Of a stretch of DNA of 64,000 nt, positions 48,833 through 56,776 are shown in pieces (position 1 is the first letter of the stretch; each line of letters begins with the position of its first letter). Origin of the DNA: Curtobacterium sp. MMLR14_010 (GTDB taxonomy: Bacteria > Actinomycetota > Actinomycetes > Actinomycetales > Microbacteriaceae); the NCBI RefSeq assembly GCF_001865015.1, contig NZ_MJGV01000046.1:785201-849200 (forward strand). Direction: 5' to 3'. The notes below the pieces were generated by a model. That model was given only the letters and a program-made list of their open reading frames with translations, was not told where the DNA came from and did no database searches. The translations under genes and the position numbers were made by a program.

Positions 48833-49139
48833 ACTTCGTGCTTCGTCCTCGTGCTCGGTCGGCTGGATACTTCTCCCGCGTGACGGCGAGCTTCTCGCGC
48901 ACGATCGTGGTCGGATCGAAGCCCAGACGATCCGCGAGCAGATGGCAGTAGGTAAGGACGTCGGCGAGCTCTGCTCGCACGCGATCCGTGTCCGCCTCGG
49001 CAGACCACTGGAAGCACTCGAGGAGCTCAGCGGCCTCGATCGAGATGCTCTTTGCTAAGTTTTCGGGCAAGTGGAATTGCGCCCAATCACGTTCCGCTAC
49101 GAACTCGCGGAGTTCGTCGCGTAGCCCCTCATCCGCCAT
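48819..49139 (-). CDS. MazG-like nucleotide pyrophosphohydrolase
   Basis: 106 residues from ATG 49139. Single MazG-like helical domain: FHLPENLAKSISIEAAELLE then CFQW, and RAELADVLTYCHLLADRLG carry the acidic metal-binding helices (E-A-A-E and E-x2-D). Such proteins hydrolyse (d)NTPs or alarmones to NMP and PPi. It is the first gene of the three-gene minus-strand run with the GIY-YIG helicase and the HNH nuclease. dNTP depletion coupled to nuclease action would suit abortive defence, which is an inference. Confidence 0.75.
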   Translation of the reverse strand: MADEGLRDELREFVAERDWAQFHLPENLAKSISIEAAELLECFQWSAEADTDRVRAELADVLTYCHLLADRLGFDPTTIVREKLAVTREKYPADRARGRSTKYDQL

Positions 49140-49181
49140 GTTCGCACGTTAGCAGTGAAGAGGTCCTCTCCCACCGCCGAT

Positions 49182-49934
49182 TCACCTGCTGCCTGCAGCC
49201 CATGAAGGTTTGCCTGAACACCTACCCGATTGACGGCTGCTCAAGTGGCACGCGCGGTGTGTGCCTCCGAGCGACATCACGACCGCGGTCCCACTCAGCG
49301 CTGCCATCGATGCAGCTTCGAGCACAGCGATCCGACGCCGCGACCAGCCGACGGTGCGCCGCAGGACCTGCCATTGCTCCCGACGACCGGACTCCACGAT
49401 GAGTGCGACCGTCACCCCCAGCGCCGTGGCGGTGACAGCGGCGAGGCTGCCCGGATTCCTCAGCCCAGCAGCGAGGGGCGCAAGGCCGGCCGGAGACAGG
49501 TCCTCGTAGCGGTAGCCGGCGGCCCGGAGGTCCTCGAGGCAGTCATCGACCGCGGCACCATCACCGCCGACCGCGTAGGTGGTCCGTAGGTCGAGCTCCC
49601 CACCGCCGCCGATCGGCCGCACGTGGAGGCTCCCGTCGAACACCGGTTCGGCCGGTGCACCGCGCAGCACGCACGCAGTCCACACCCCGGGTCGGCCTTC
49701 TCGGTCCGGCACGAGCATCGAGAGCGCGACGTCCGAGTCGTCCGCGAGCGCAGTCAGGGTCGCGATCTGCTCCGGCGTGGTCAGCCCGAACGGCAGATCG
49801 GTCATCGCCACGGTGCTGCGCCCGGCGAGCAGTCCCAGCGACTCCAGGCTCCCGACCGCGGAGACGACGAGACCGGTCGCCACGAGGACTGCGGCTGCCA
49901 CCGCTGCGACGGTGGCAGCCGCGAAGGACCTCAT
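49182..49934 (-). pseudogene. Truncated FtsX-like permease
   Basis: ATG 49934. Normal N-terminal half: membrane helix FAAATVAAVAAAVLVATGLV, an external domain (FGLTTPEQIATLTALADDSD, GVWTACVLRG, DLRAAGYRYEDLSPAGLAPL), a second helix GSLAAVTATALGVTVALIVE and the loop EQWQVLRRTVGWSRRRIAVLE (in part). Soon after the third helix starts (SGTAVVMSLGG, near 49268) the reading becomes THRACHLSSRQSG and stops at 49182. Complete relatives need at least two more helices and more than twice this length. The break falls just before the lower-GC defence-like block, 42 bases from the MazG-like start. Confidence 0.65.
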
Positions 49935-50320
49935 CCGCGGGTTGCCCAGAGGGCCTGGTTCCCCGACAGTGCCGTCGCCCGGTGGGCGTCGGCAACCGTG
50001 TGCGGCGGCACCCACGGCGAGCAGCCTCCTTCTCGACAGCGGTCGTCGTCGGACCACACGAGAGGACGGTACTTCCGTCCACCTCACATCGGGAGTTCCA
50101 GATATCTGAAATACGCGATCACCGCCGGACTGGAGGCTCGACTCTCGTTGGCAACGCAAGGAACGCGATCGGAGCCTCCAGTCCTTCTGTTCCAACCACG
50201 TGCTCGACGACCGCTCCGGCGAGACGGGACCAGCCGTCCACGGCCGGGGCCGCGGGTGGCCTGTCCACAGGGTCCGAGGCCTGCTGTTCGTCCGGCGAGC
50301 GGCCCGGATACCGTCGCCGG
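49935..50320. other. Gene-free interval with palindromes
   Basis: 386 bases between the truncated permease and vsr with no convincing gene. It contains GGACGG/CCGTCC (50074-50090), a 10-base palindrome CAGATATCTG (50099-50108) that may be an operator, and the 13-bp hairpin described separately. Divergent promoters for the permease and vsr are expected here. Confidence 0.5.
50127..50184. repeat. Inverted repeat GGACTGGAGGCTC
   Basis: Perfect 13-base arms GGACTGGAGGCTC (50127-50139) and GAGCCTCCAGTCC (50172-50184) with a 32-base loop. Sequences resembling one arm occur near 23919 and 44319, so it may belong to a genome-wide palindrome family. Possible terminator or cruciform. Confidence 0.6.
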
Positions 50321-50890
50321 ATGCAGCGGTGGGAGGCAGATGACGCCAGGCGGAAGCACATGGCTCGGTTCCGGCGGCGCGACACCGCGCCGGAGCTCGC
50401 GCTCCGCCGGATCCTGCACGCACGGGGTCGGCGGTTCTTCGTCGACCGACGCATCAGCTCACGGACACGGGCGAGGGCTGACCTCGTCTTCCCTCGGGCC
50501 CGCGTGGCAGTCTTCGTCGACGGCTGCTTCTGGCACTTCTGCGAGGAGCACGCGCACCTGCCGAAGGCCAACGCCGAACTGTGGCGGGCGAAGCGCCTGG
50601 CGAACCGACAGCGGGATGCCCGGCACGACGAGCTGCTCCGTGCTGAGGGCTGGAAGGTGGTTCGCGTGTGGGAGCACGAAGACCCGGTTCAGGCTGCTGA
50701 CCGGGTGGAGCGTGAACTCGTGCTCTGGGCTCAGATCGTCGCAAGTCGACGAGTATCAAGCACGCCGACTCAACCGATGGACCGCAGGAAGACGCCGGCA
50801 GGACGCCGACGTGATCAGGAGCGCATCGCAGTCGTGTCCGATGCCGCGTCACTCCTCGTAGTCGTCGAGCGACCCTGCTGCACACGCTGA
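50321..50890 (+). CDS. vsr: Vsr-type very-short-patch endonuclease with displaced 3' end
   Basis: 189 residues from ATG 50321. Vsr signatures: RFRRRDTAPELALRRILHAR, FFVDRRISSRTRARADLVFP (catalytic Asp), VAVFVDGCFWHFCEEHAHLP and WKVVRVWEHEDP. Vsr nicks at T:G mismatches, usually beside a 5-methylcytosine methylase, which is absent here. The natural end reads ELVLWAQI at 50714-50737. From there the frame runs on 50 residues into foreign-looking sequence (VASRRVSSTPTQPMDRRKTP). The same 27 bases recur at 51939-51965, where the frame ends at once as ELVLWAQIGR-stop. The protein probably still works, with an altered tail. Confidence 0.75.
   Translation: MQRWEADDARRKHMARFRRRDTAPELALRRILHARGRRFFVDRRISSRTRARADLVFPRARVAVFVDGCFWHFCEEHAHLPKANAELWRAKRLANRQRDARHDELLRAEGWKVVRVWEHEDPVQAADRVERELVLWAQIVASRRVSSTPTQPMDRRKTPAGRRRDQERIAVVSDAASLLVVVERPCCTR
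50712..50738 (+). repeat. 27-base direct repeat, copy 1 (inside vsr)
   Basis: Starts GTGAACTCGTGCTCTGGG and ends CAGATCG. Identical to 51939-51965, 1227 bases downstream. It encodes ELVLWAQI in the vsr frame. Confidence 0.9.
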
Positions 50891-51325
50891 CAGGACGCGG
50901 ACGACCACCGTCGTGTTGCTGACCTGGTAGGCGGCGCTGGCTGCCCCCGCCTCGTCCGCGGTTGCCGAGTACAAGATGCCGCGCTTCTCGCCGAAGTTCG
51001 TCGTCGACGGAGACACAGTCAGCCCCTCGTCCGTCCAGAACCGCTGGAACGTTGTGGCGAGTTGCTTCGCGTCCGTCCGGATCCTCGCCGTCACGTAGTA
51101 CCCGAACCGAACGCCGCCTTCGCACTGTTCTGCGCTCGGGGACGGTGTCGCTGGCCAGGCCAGATCGGCTTGCTTCTCGGTGTCGTTCAGCAGCTGCACC
51201 GCTGCCTTCTGCGCATCGCGCGGCGTGGACACGGCTCCGTGTCCTGCTCCACACGCAGTTGCCCCGAGACCCACGATCAAGGTGAGAACGGTGAGGCGGC
51301 CGGTCTTGCTTCGGCTCCTGCTCAC
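50849..51325 (-). CDS. Lipoprotein, immunity-like (orphan array, gene 3)
   Basis: 158 residues from ATG 51325. Signal SRSRSKTGRLTVLTLIVGLG then ATAC, Cys 25. The body has the plan of module A lipoproteins: AAVQLLNDTEKQADLAWPAT, SAEQCEGGVRFGYYVTARI, FQRFWTDEGLTVSPSTT, VRVLSACAAGSLDDY. It overlaps the extended vsr tail by 42 bases, convergent. It lies inside the segment flanked by the 27-base repeats and has no effector gene beside it. Confidence 0.65.
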   Translation of the reverse strand: MSRSRSKTGRLTVLTLIVGLGATACGAGHGAVSTPRDAQKAAVQLLNDTEKQADLAWPATPSPSAEQCEGGVRFGYYVTARIRTDAKQLATTFQRFWTDEGLTVSPSTTNFGEKRGILYSATADEAGAASAAYQVSNTTVVVRVLSACAAGSLDDYEE

Positions 51326-51428
51326 CTCATCGTCCCTTCTGGGGCGCTGGCCGAGCCAAGCGCCGAATTGACCTCGAAAAGCAGATCAGCACCAGCAAGA
51401 GAACCACTGTCCCCAGGCCGTGCGCTGC

Positions 51429-51914
51429 TCACTCGTAGTCGCTGACGTTCCCCTCGGCGCACTGAGAGTCAACGTACAAGTTGATGCCAGTGGTGGAGAT
51501 CTCGTACGAACCCCAGGGCATCCGATCCGCACGAGCCCTGGCCGAGTACATGACACCGTACTTGCCGGAGTCTTCCTGGGATGGCTTGACCTCAAGACCA
51601 CGGCTCTTCCAGTACGACTGGAGTGTCGAAGCGATCTTCTGTGCGTCCACATCGGTGTCCACCGAGACGAAGTACTGGAATCGCACTCCGTCATCTCCAT
51701 CGGGACATCGCGTAGCCACGGGTGTGGGAACCATGGGCCATGCGACGTCCTGGTCGTGCTGCATGGTGTCCTTCAGGAACGCAACGGCCTCTGCTTTGGC
51801 GTCGTCGACGTGCACGTTCGAACCTCCGGTAGCGGCGCAGCCGCTGAGTAGGAGCATCAATGAGGAGAAGATCGCTGCGGACGCGATGAGGTTGCGTCGA
51901 CTGGCTGTGGTCAT
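51429..51914 (-). CDS. Lipoprotein, immunity-like (orphan array, gene 2)
   Basis: 161 residues from ATG 51914, preceded on that strand by GAAGGTGACG. Signal TASRRNLIASAAIFSSLMLL then LSGC, Cys 24. Body: AVAFLKDTMQHDQDVAWPMV, TRCPDGDDGVRFQYFVSVD, LQSYWKSRGLEVKPSQ, KYGVMYSARA, LYVDSQCAEGNVSDY. It is close to the family in module A and to the downstream gene at 50849. The longer in-frame upstream extension crosses the repeat and vsr remnant and is rejected. Confidence 0.65.
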   Translation of the reverse strand: MTTASRRNLIASAAIFSSLMLLLSGCAATGGSNVHVDDAKAEAVAFLKDTMQHDQDVAWPMVPTPVATRCPDGDDGVRFQYFVSVDTDVDAQKIASTLQSYWKSRGLEVKPSQEDSGKYGVMYSARARADRMPWGSYEISTTGINLYVDSQCAEGNVSDYE

Positions 51915-51938
51915 GGAAGCGTCACCTTCGCTGTAGCG

Positions 51939-51965
51939 GTGAACTCGTGCTCTGGGCTCAGATCG
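51939..51965 (+). repeat. 27-base direct repeat, copy 2 (original vsr 3' end)
   Basis: Identical to 50712-50738. Followed by GCAGGTGA, which gives the vsr frame a normal ending (ELVLWAQIGR, stop at 51971-51973). The bases before copy 2 are not vsr, so the insert lies between the copies. Confidence 0.9.
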
Positions 51966-52023
51966 GCAGGTGAACGGAGCCCAGGGACTGAGACCACCGA
52001 GCGCGATCCGTCTGCCCTTCCGT

Positions 52024-52569
52024 TCACCGGTACGAGTCCGGATCACCACGGACGCAGACCGAATCGACGTAGAGATGCGCCCGGATGGTCGTCCCGGCCA
52101 TCGACGCGCTCGGCTTGCCTGCGGCCCGCGCGGTCACCGCGCTGATGTCACCCGTCTCTGCGTCCACAGGAATCGACACCTCCTCGATCCGGTACCCCTC
52201 GTCCTTCCAGCGTCGAGCTGCGGCGCGGACGAGGCTTCTTGGGTTCGAGGGCTTGTCAGCCTCGGTGAAGTAGGTGAACTGGACACCGCGGTGCCCGTTC
52301 GCCGTGCAGTCGTTCGGCACAGGCGGCGGCGTCGCACCGCTCCAGGTCTGGGGGTCAAGGGCGACGACTTCCCTGAACTCTGCAGTGGCCTGGTCCTGGG
52401 CCTCCATCACAGACGTGACGACTCCGGGCCTAGCCGTCGAGCAGCCCCCGAGAACGATCACGACGGTGCCGACCGTCACGCTCAGGAGCCGCGACCGCGC
52501 ACGGGATGACGACCGGGCTCGCCCCGCTCCGCTGACCACATGGTCTTCTGACTGGAGTTCCACCTCCAT
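52024..52569 (-). CDS. Lipoprotein, immunity-like (orphan array, gene 1)
   Basis: 181 residues from ATG 52569, with GAGGGGCGAAG upstream on that strand. A long basic n-region, hydrophobic LLSVTVGTVVIVLGGC (Cys about 43), then TAEFREVVALDPQTWSGATP, NDCTANGHRGVQFTYFTEAD, NPRSLVRAAARRWKDEGYRI and HLYVDSVCVRGDPDSY. It is outside the repeat-flanked insert and just beyond the original vsr stop. It is divergent from module B, 206 bases from the WXG100-type gene. Confidence 0.65.
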   Translation of the reverse strand: MEVELQSEDHVVSGAGRARSSSRARSRLLSVTVGTVVIVLGGCSTARPGVVTSVMEAQDQATAEFREVVALDPQTWSGATPPPVPNDCTANGHRGVQFTYFTEADKPSNPRSLVRAAARRWKDEGYRIEEVSIPVDAETGDISAVTARAAGKPSASMAGTTIRAHLYVDSVCVRGDPDSYR

Positions 52570-52775
52570 ACGCTTCGCCCCTCTTGGTCGTTGAGGAATC
52601 GTGCCGCACATCGCACCGCGACCGGACCGGTCTCCACGCAGCATGCTCGCAGAGACCAACTGAACTACATGCACCCCTCCGTTGTGATGGCATGGGTGAT
52701 GTTTCTCCGCCCCCTGCTAGCGTGACGGAGGGTCGTCGGAGGGGCTGACGATCTGAACCACCGAGGGGAATCACC

Positions 52776-53072
52776 ATGCCGAACATCAACGTGTCCTACC
52801 AGGAGCTCAACGGCAACGCCGACCGGCTGCTCGCAGGGCGTGACGAGATCAACGCGACGCTGTCGAAGCTGCAGGCGCAGATCGCGTCGCTGACGCAGGC
52901 GGGGTTCCAGACCGACCGCTCGTCGGGTGCGTACAACGACGCGTACCAGCGCTTCACCTCCGGTGCGCAGAACACCATCGGTGGCCTGAACGACCTGGCC
53001 CAGTTCCTCCGCACCACCGCGACCACGCTGGGCGACGTCGACCAGCAGCTCGCATCCAAGCTCGGCCGCTGA
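52776..53072 (+). CDS. WXG100-type secreted protein, module B
   Basis: 98 residues; ATG 52776 with GAGGGG upstream. Two amphipathic helices, SYQELNGNADRLLAGRDEIN and GGLNDLAQFLRTTATTLGDV, flank a turn GFQTDRSSGAYNDAYQRF. The WxG motif is replaced by FQT but the conserved spacing and F-x-x-x-Y/D pattern remain. WXG100 proteins form dimers and are exported by type VII (ESX) systems. It heads module B. Confidence 0.75.
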   Translation: MPNINVSYQELNGNADRLLAGRDEINATLSKLQAQIASLTQAGFQTDRSSGAYNDAYQRFTSGAQNTIGGLNDLAQFLRTTATTLGDVDQQLASKLGR

Positions 53073-53146
53073 CACGAATCGGGATCATGGATGCCCGCGC
53101 CGGTGTGGGGACACCGCGTCGAGCGTCGTTCTCAGGGGGGTGAACT

Positions 53147-53437
53147 GTGAGTGCAGAACTGAAGGTCGACTACGCCGCGTTGGATGCGGCAGCGGCAAAG
53201 GTGTCTGCTGCTGCTGATGACATCCAGATCGGAGCCCGCGTCCGTCAAGGGGCGAGCAACGCTGAACTGGGGTCTGACGCGGTGGCGTCGGCGCTGTCGA
53301 ACGCCACCGCCCAGCAGGCACAGCGCTCGGACCTCGCCGCCGAGAGCGTCCGGGCTGCGTCCAAGTTCCCACTACAGGCGAAGCGCTCGTACTCGGAACA
53401 GGACGCGGCACTCGCCGGAGCGGCGGCGAGACGATGA
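53147..53437 (+). CDS. Small ESX/EspC-like helical protein, module B
   Basis: 96 residues from GTG 53147 with CAGGGGGG 7 bases upstream. Ala-rich helices LKVDYAALDAAAAKVSAAAD and VASALSNATAQQAQRSDLAA flank a short turn; length and pattern match the 93-residue protein of module A. It overlaps the hydrolase gene by ATGA. It probably pairs with the effector's N-terminal helices for secretion. Confidence 0.65.
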   Translation: MSAELKVDYAALDAAAAKVSAAADDIQIGARVRQGASNAELGSDAVASALSNATAQQAQRSDLAAESVRAASKFPLQAKRSYSEQDAALAGAAARR

Positions 53438-55158
53438 CCTGGACGCACGACGACCCAGCCCAGGGCAGCCCTGCCGCGATCCAGGGCATGGCCAAGCTCC
53501 GGAGTTCCCGCGCAACGAAGATCCGCGATGCACAGCAGGCCCTGCGGGCCGCCGCATCGGGATCTGGTGCAGAGTGGAAGGCCATGAGTCAGACTGCGTT
53601 CGCCGCGAAGCTGTCGAAGGACGCTGCGGACATCGAGTTGCTCGCTGCGGGCCTCGAGGCGCAGGCTGCGGCGTTGCAGACGTATGCGGGACAGTTGTCG
53701 CAGCTGAAGGACCGACAGCGGGTACTCGAGCAGCAGCGCTCAAGTGCGCAGATGGCCGTGGGCTTGGCGAGGGTCAAACTCCTCACTGCAGGCGCCGCCG
53801 AGCCGACAGCCATGAAGGCAGAACTACCGGACACTGACGCGGTCGCCGCGTCCAGGCGAGAGACAGCGGCTGCACAGACGGTAGTGGACGACGCGGATGC
53901 CAGGTTGCGAGCCGTGGACGCCCAGTGGCGCCAGCTGGTGAAAGACAGAAGCTCGATCGACTCCACGTGCGCGGCTGCGCTGCAGGCAGAGACAGCCCTC
54001 GGTGGCCTCGCCGGATTGTCGAGCGCGCGTATCGCCGGGACCTCACCAAGCGCGCTCCTCGACCTGATCAGCTCCATGAGCGAGAACGACCTGAAGATCC
54101 TCCTCACGCGGCACCCCGAACTGGCGAAGGCGCTCGAGAAAGCCAATCCAGACCAAGTCGCTCGCTGGTGGGGAGCGCTCTCGAGCAGTCAGCATGAAGC
54201 ATTGACGGTCGGGCTTCCCTCCATCGTCGGCGCTCTCGATGGTGTCCCGGCGCTCTCCCGCGTCGCGGCAAACAAGATGAACGCCCAAGAGCGCATCGAC
54301 ACCCTCGAGAAGGCGATCGCGCACTGGCAGAAGCTCGCGGAGAACGCAGGCACTCCACACCGCTTCGACGAGCGAATTGCTGAGTTGAACAAGGAACTCA
54401 AGTACCTGGAACGCGCTACGGGCGCCGATCCAACGGTGCGCTTGTATCTATACGACCGCGGAAGGGATCGAATCGTCGAGATGATCGGTACGCCCTCCGA
54501 CGAGACCAAGAATGTGATCACCTACGTCCCGGGCACCTTTGCGGCAATGGATGATTTCTTCGGCGGAGAGGTGCAAAAAGTTGCGAAGTACCTGCAGCAG
54601 CAAGGCGGGGCAGGGACCGTGGCGTTCGTCTACAAGGACGGAAATTTCCCACAGAGTATTCCTCAGGCGAACGATCAAGAGTTCGCGCTTGCCGCTGGTC
54701 GACAACTCAACCGTTTCACCGCCGGACTCAGCGCTCAGCCGCTCCTCGATCACGTGCAGCAGGTCGGCATGGGTCACAGCTGGGGCTTGGCGAACGTCAC
54801 CGCTGCCGAAGAGTCCGGCACCCACTGGGGCAAAGTCCTCTCGCTGTCCGGAGCCGGTGTGCCAACTGCTTGGGAAAGGGCGCCACACACGCGGTACGCG
54901 GACTTCTCCTACGAAGACGTTCTCCAGGACGCACAGCATCTACCGGGTAACCCTGTCTGGAGTGGGCGCAATCCGCGAGACGTGGGTTTCGAACACGGCG
55001 ACTACTACCCTCCACCAGCTGCCCTGCAGAATCATCCCCTCAACGGCATTGTAGAATCAGTCAGAAATGGTTTAGGACTTCACAACCTCATTGCTGGAAC
55101 AAGCGCTGACAACCGAGCTGCCCTGCGCGACATGAAGTCTTTCATCGAGGAACAGTGA
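53434..55158 (+). CDS. Type VII-type effector with DUF1023 alpha/beta-hydrolase domain, module B
   Basis: 574 residues from ATG 53434. The helical N-terminus (1-170) has AEWKAMSQTAFAAKLSKDAA (WxA-like turn) and a coiled coil to about 190. The hydrolase domain starts near 330: RLYLYDRGRDRIVEMIG, NVITYVPGTFAAMDDFFG, TVAFVYKDGNFPQS, QVGMGHSWGLANVTAAEESG with nucleophile S449, LSLSGAGVP, and a late HGDYYPP that may hold the His. It has the same plan as the module A effector but a clearly different hydrolase sequence. Probably exported; the substrate may be a lipid or ester. Five lipoprotein genes follow. Confidence 0.75.
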   Translation: MTWTHDDPAQGSPAAIQGMAKLRSSRATKIRDAQQALRAAASGSGAEWKAMSQTAFAAKLSKDAADIELLAAGLEAQAAALQTYAGQLSQLKDRQRVLEQQRSSAQMAVGLARVKLLTAGAAEPTAMKAELPDTDAVAASRRETAAAQTVVDDADARLRAVDAQWRQLVKDRSSIDSTCAAALQAETALGGLAGLSSARIAGTSPSALLDLISSMSENDLKILLTRHPELAKALEKANPDQVARWWGALSSSQHEALTVGLPSIVGALDGVPALSRVAANKMNAQERIDTLEKAIAHWQKLAENAGTPHRFDERIAELNKELKYLERATGADPTVRLYLYDRGRDRIVEMIGTPSDETKNVITYVPGTFAAMDDFFGGEVQKVAKYLQQQGGAGTVAFVYKDGNFPQSIPQANDQEFALAAGRQLNRFTAGLSAQPLLDHVQQVGMGHSWGLANVTAAEESGTHWGKVLSLSGAGVPTAWERAPHTRYADFSYEDVLQDAQHLPGNPVWSGRNPRDVGFEHGDYYPPPAALQNHPLNGIVESVRNGLGLHNLIAGTSADNRAALRDMKSFIEEQ

Positions 55159-55160
55159 TC

Positions 55161-55655
55161 ATGAAGGCAGTCAAGCTCTTCACCATAGCGACTACGGTCG
55201 CTCTCCTGACAGGATGCGCCATGAACGGTGCGAACGACCCGGCCGACCCGGCCAACCCGAAGCAGCTAGTGATGGACGCAAAGGATCGCACGCAACAGTT
55301 CGAACTCCGTGTCGCGAAGCTGGTGCCAGAGAACGACGTGAGCAAGGTGACACAGCTCCAGCAAGGCTCATTGCAGTCGTGCGCATCTGGCGATATGTGG
55401 GCCGGCGGCGTCACGATTCACTTGAAATCTGGGGTGGAGCCCGACGCCGTTCTTGGTGGTCTTGGTGCCAGCGCTCGCACCGCGGGCTTCGAAGTAGAGT
55501 CGACCAAAGCATTCGGCGGGGGGCAGCGGGTCACGATCACGAGCAAAGGGGGGATGTCGATCTTGGTCGATGCCACCGAGCGGAGCCTTGAAGGCGGATC
55601 ATTCTCCGAGTGTTTCAACCTTCCCGAGGACTTCTACAAGGGCGGTGATTTCTGA
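55161..55655 (+). CDS. Lipoprotein, putative immunity protein 1 of module B
   Basis: 164 residues from ATG 55161, 9 bases after GAGGA; a GTG at 55155 overlaps the effector stop but is too close to that site. Signal MKAVKLFTIATTVALLTGC, Cys 19. A different lipoprotein family from module A: RVAKLVPENDVSKVTQLQQG, SLQSCASGDMWAGGVTIHL, GFEVESTKAFGGGQRVTITS and SFSECFNLPEDFYKGG. It is the gene next to the effector and so the best cognate candidate. Confidence 0.7.
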   Translation: MKAVKLFTIATTVALLTGCAMNGANDPADPANPKQLVMDAKDRTQQFELRVAKLVPENDVSKVTQLQQGSLQSCASGDMWAGGVTIHLKSGVEPDAVLGGLGASARTAGFEVESTKAFGGGQRVTITSKGGMSILVDATERSLEGGSFSECFNLPEDFYKGGDF

Positions 55656-55669
55656 GAAGCGACACCGAC

Positions 55670-56236
55670 ATGATGGCGGAAGTCAACCAGTCGGAGTACA
55701 CGACGATCCCGATCCGGCGAGGAACGCGGCGATCCGTACGACCAGCAGTCAGGATCAGCGGCATATTTGCCGTCGCGGCGACCTTGGTGCTGCTCAGTGG
55801 ATGCTCAATGAAAGACGGCGCCCAGAAGCACCCTCAAGGTGCGATCAGCCGAGCGAAAGCTCTGACGCAACGCGCAGAACTCGCGGCAGTGAGGCTCCTC
55901 CCCAAGTCGGACGTCAAGGACATCAAGCAGCTCTCGAAGGGAACGTTTCTAGGCTGCTCCGACGGATATCAGTGGAGCGGGAACACCCGGGTGACCTTGA
56001 GCGACGGGGTGGACGGCGCTACAGCGCAGAAGCAAATCGCAGTCGCAGCAGAGAAGCGCGGCGACGACGTCAGTGACGACACCGTGCTGACCGGAGACAA
56101 GCGCTACTCGATCACGACGGGACAAGGCGTCCTGCTGCTCGTGAAGGTGTGGGACGGGGGCCGAGCGCTCGAATTGAACTCCGCATCGCCGTGCTTCGAC
56201 CTGCCGTCGGACTTCGACAGGCCTCGGACGTTCTGA
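55670..56236 (+). CDS. Lipoprotein, putative immunity protein 2 of module B
   Basis: 188 residues from ATG 55670 (ATG 55673 also possible). Basic n-region, then ISGIFAVAATLVLLSGC (Cys 45). Family match: LAAVRLLPKSDVKDIKQLSK, FLGCSDGYQWSGNTRVTLS, YSITTGQGVLLLVKVWDGG and SPCFDLPSDFDRPRTF. It carries the SC-x4-QWSG strand and CF-LP-DF ending that define the array. One base separates it from the next gene. Confidence 0.65.
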   Translation: MMAEVNQSEYTTIPIRRGTRRSVRPAVRISGIFAVAATLVLLSGCSMKDGAQKHPQGAISRAKALTQRAELAAVRLLPKSDVKDIKQLSKGTFLGCSDGYQWSGNTRVTLSDGVDGATAQKQIAVAAEKRGDDVSDDTVLTGDKRYSITTGQGVLLLVKVWDGGRALELNSASPCFDLPSDFDRPRTF

Positions 56237-56237
56237 G

Positions 56238-56726
56238 GTGCGTCGGATTCTGATCGGCGTTTTAGCGGGTGCCGCACTGCTCCTCAACGGGTGCGCACGA
56301 TCCGACCAGCCTCAGATGGAAACGCCATCAGCGGCGATCACGAAGGCGAAGAGCGCGACGCAGGACGGCGTCGTGCAGGTGGTTGATATGGCGGGCGATG
56401 ACCTGGTCCAGGGTCTCAATCAGAGTCCGACCGGATCACTGGTCTCTTGCCGGGACGGCAAGCAGTGGGCCGGGCACGCGACGGTGACGCTTCGGCGGGG
56501 CGCGAACGCAGCTGCGATCATCAATGGCATCGAGGACTCGATCTCCGAGGCGGAATGGAGTGCCTCGCGAGACACGACTGGTGAGGGCAGGAGCCGACTC
56601 ACCCTTCGATCGCACTCGGGCCTGTCCCTTCTGATCAGACCGGATGGCGGAGCGTCGATCAACATCGCCTCGTTCTCGGACTGTTTCGCTCTGCCATCCG
56701 ACTTCGTACCTGCAAGGTCGTACTGA
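56238..56726 (+). CDS. Lipoprotein, putative immunity protein 3 of module B
   Basis: 162 residues from GTG 56238. Signal VRRILIGVLAGAALLLNGC, Cys 19. Body: ITKAKSATQDGVVQVVDMAG, SLVSCRDGKQWAGHATVTLR, SRLTLRSHSGLSLLIRPDGG and FSDCFALPSDFVPARSY. Same plan as its neighbours. It is the most diverged in the middle third, which suggests diversifying selection or relaxed constraint. Confidence 0.65.
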   Translation: MRRILIGVLAGAALLLNGCARSDQPQMETPSAAITKAKSATQDGVVQVVDMAGDDLVQGLNQSPTGSLVSCRDGKQWAGHATVTLRRGANAAAIINGIEDSISEAEWSASRDTTGEGRSRLTLRSHSGLSLLIRPDGGASINIASFSDCFALPSDFVPARSY

Positions 56727-56776
56727 ATCGTGTCCGATGCTCGCGATGGCCATGGTTGGCTTGACAGGAGTGCACG

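Noticed and set aside
51939..51973. Independent small gene at the second repeat copy
   Set aside because: Only the last codons of vsr are present; it is a displaced 3' end, not a gene.
52665..53075. 136-residue minus-strand ORF opposite the WXG100-type gene
   Set aside because: Shadow frame; the plus strand has a ribosome site and a recognisable helical-hairpin protein.
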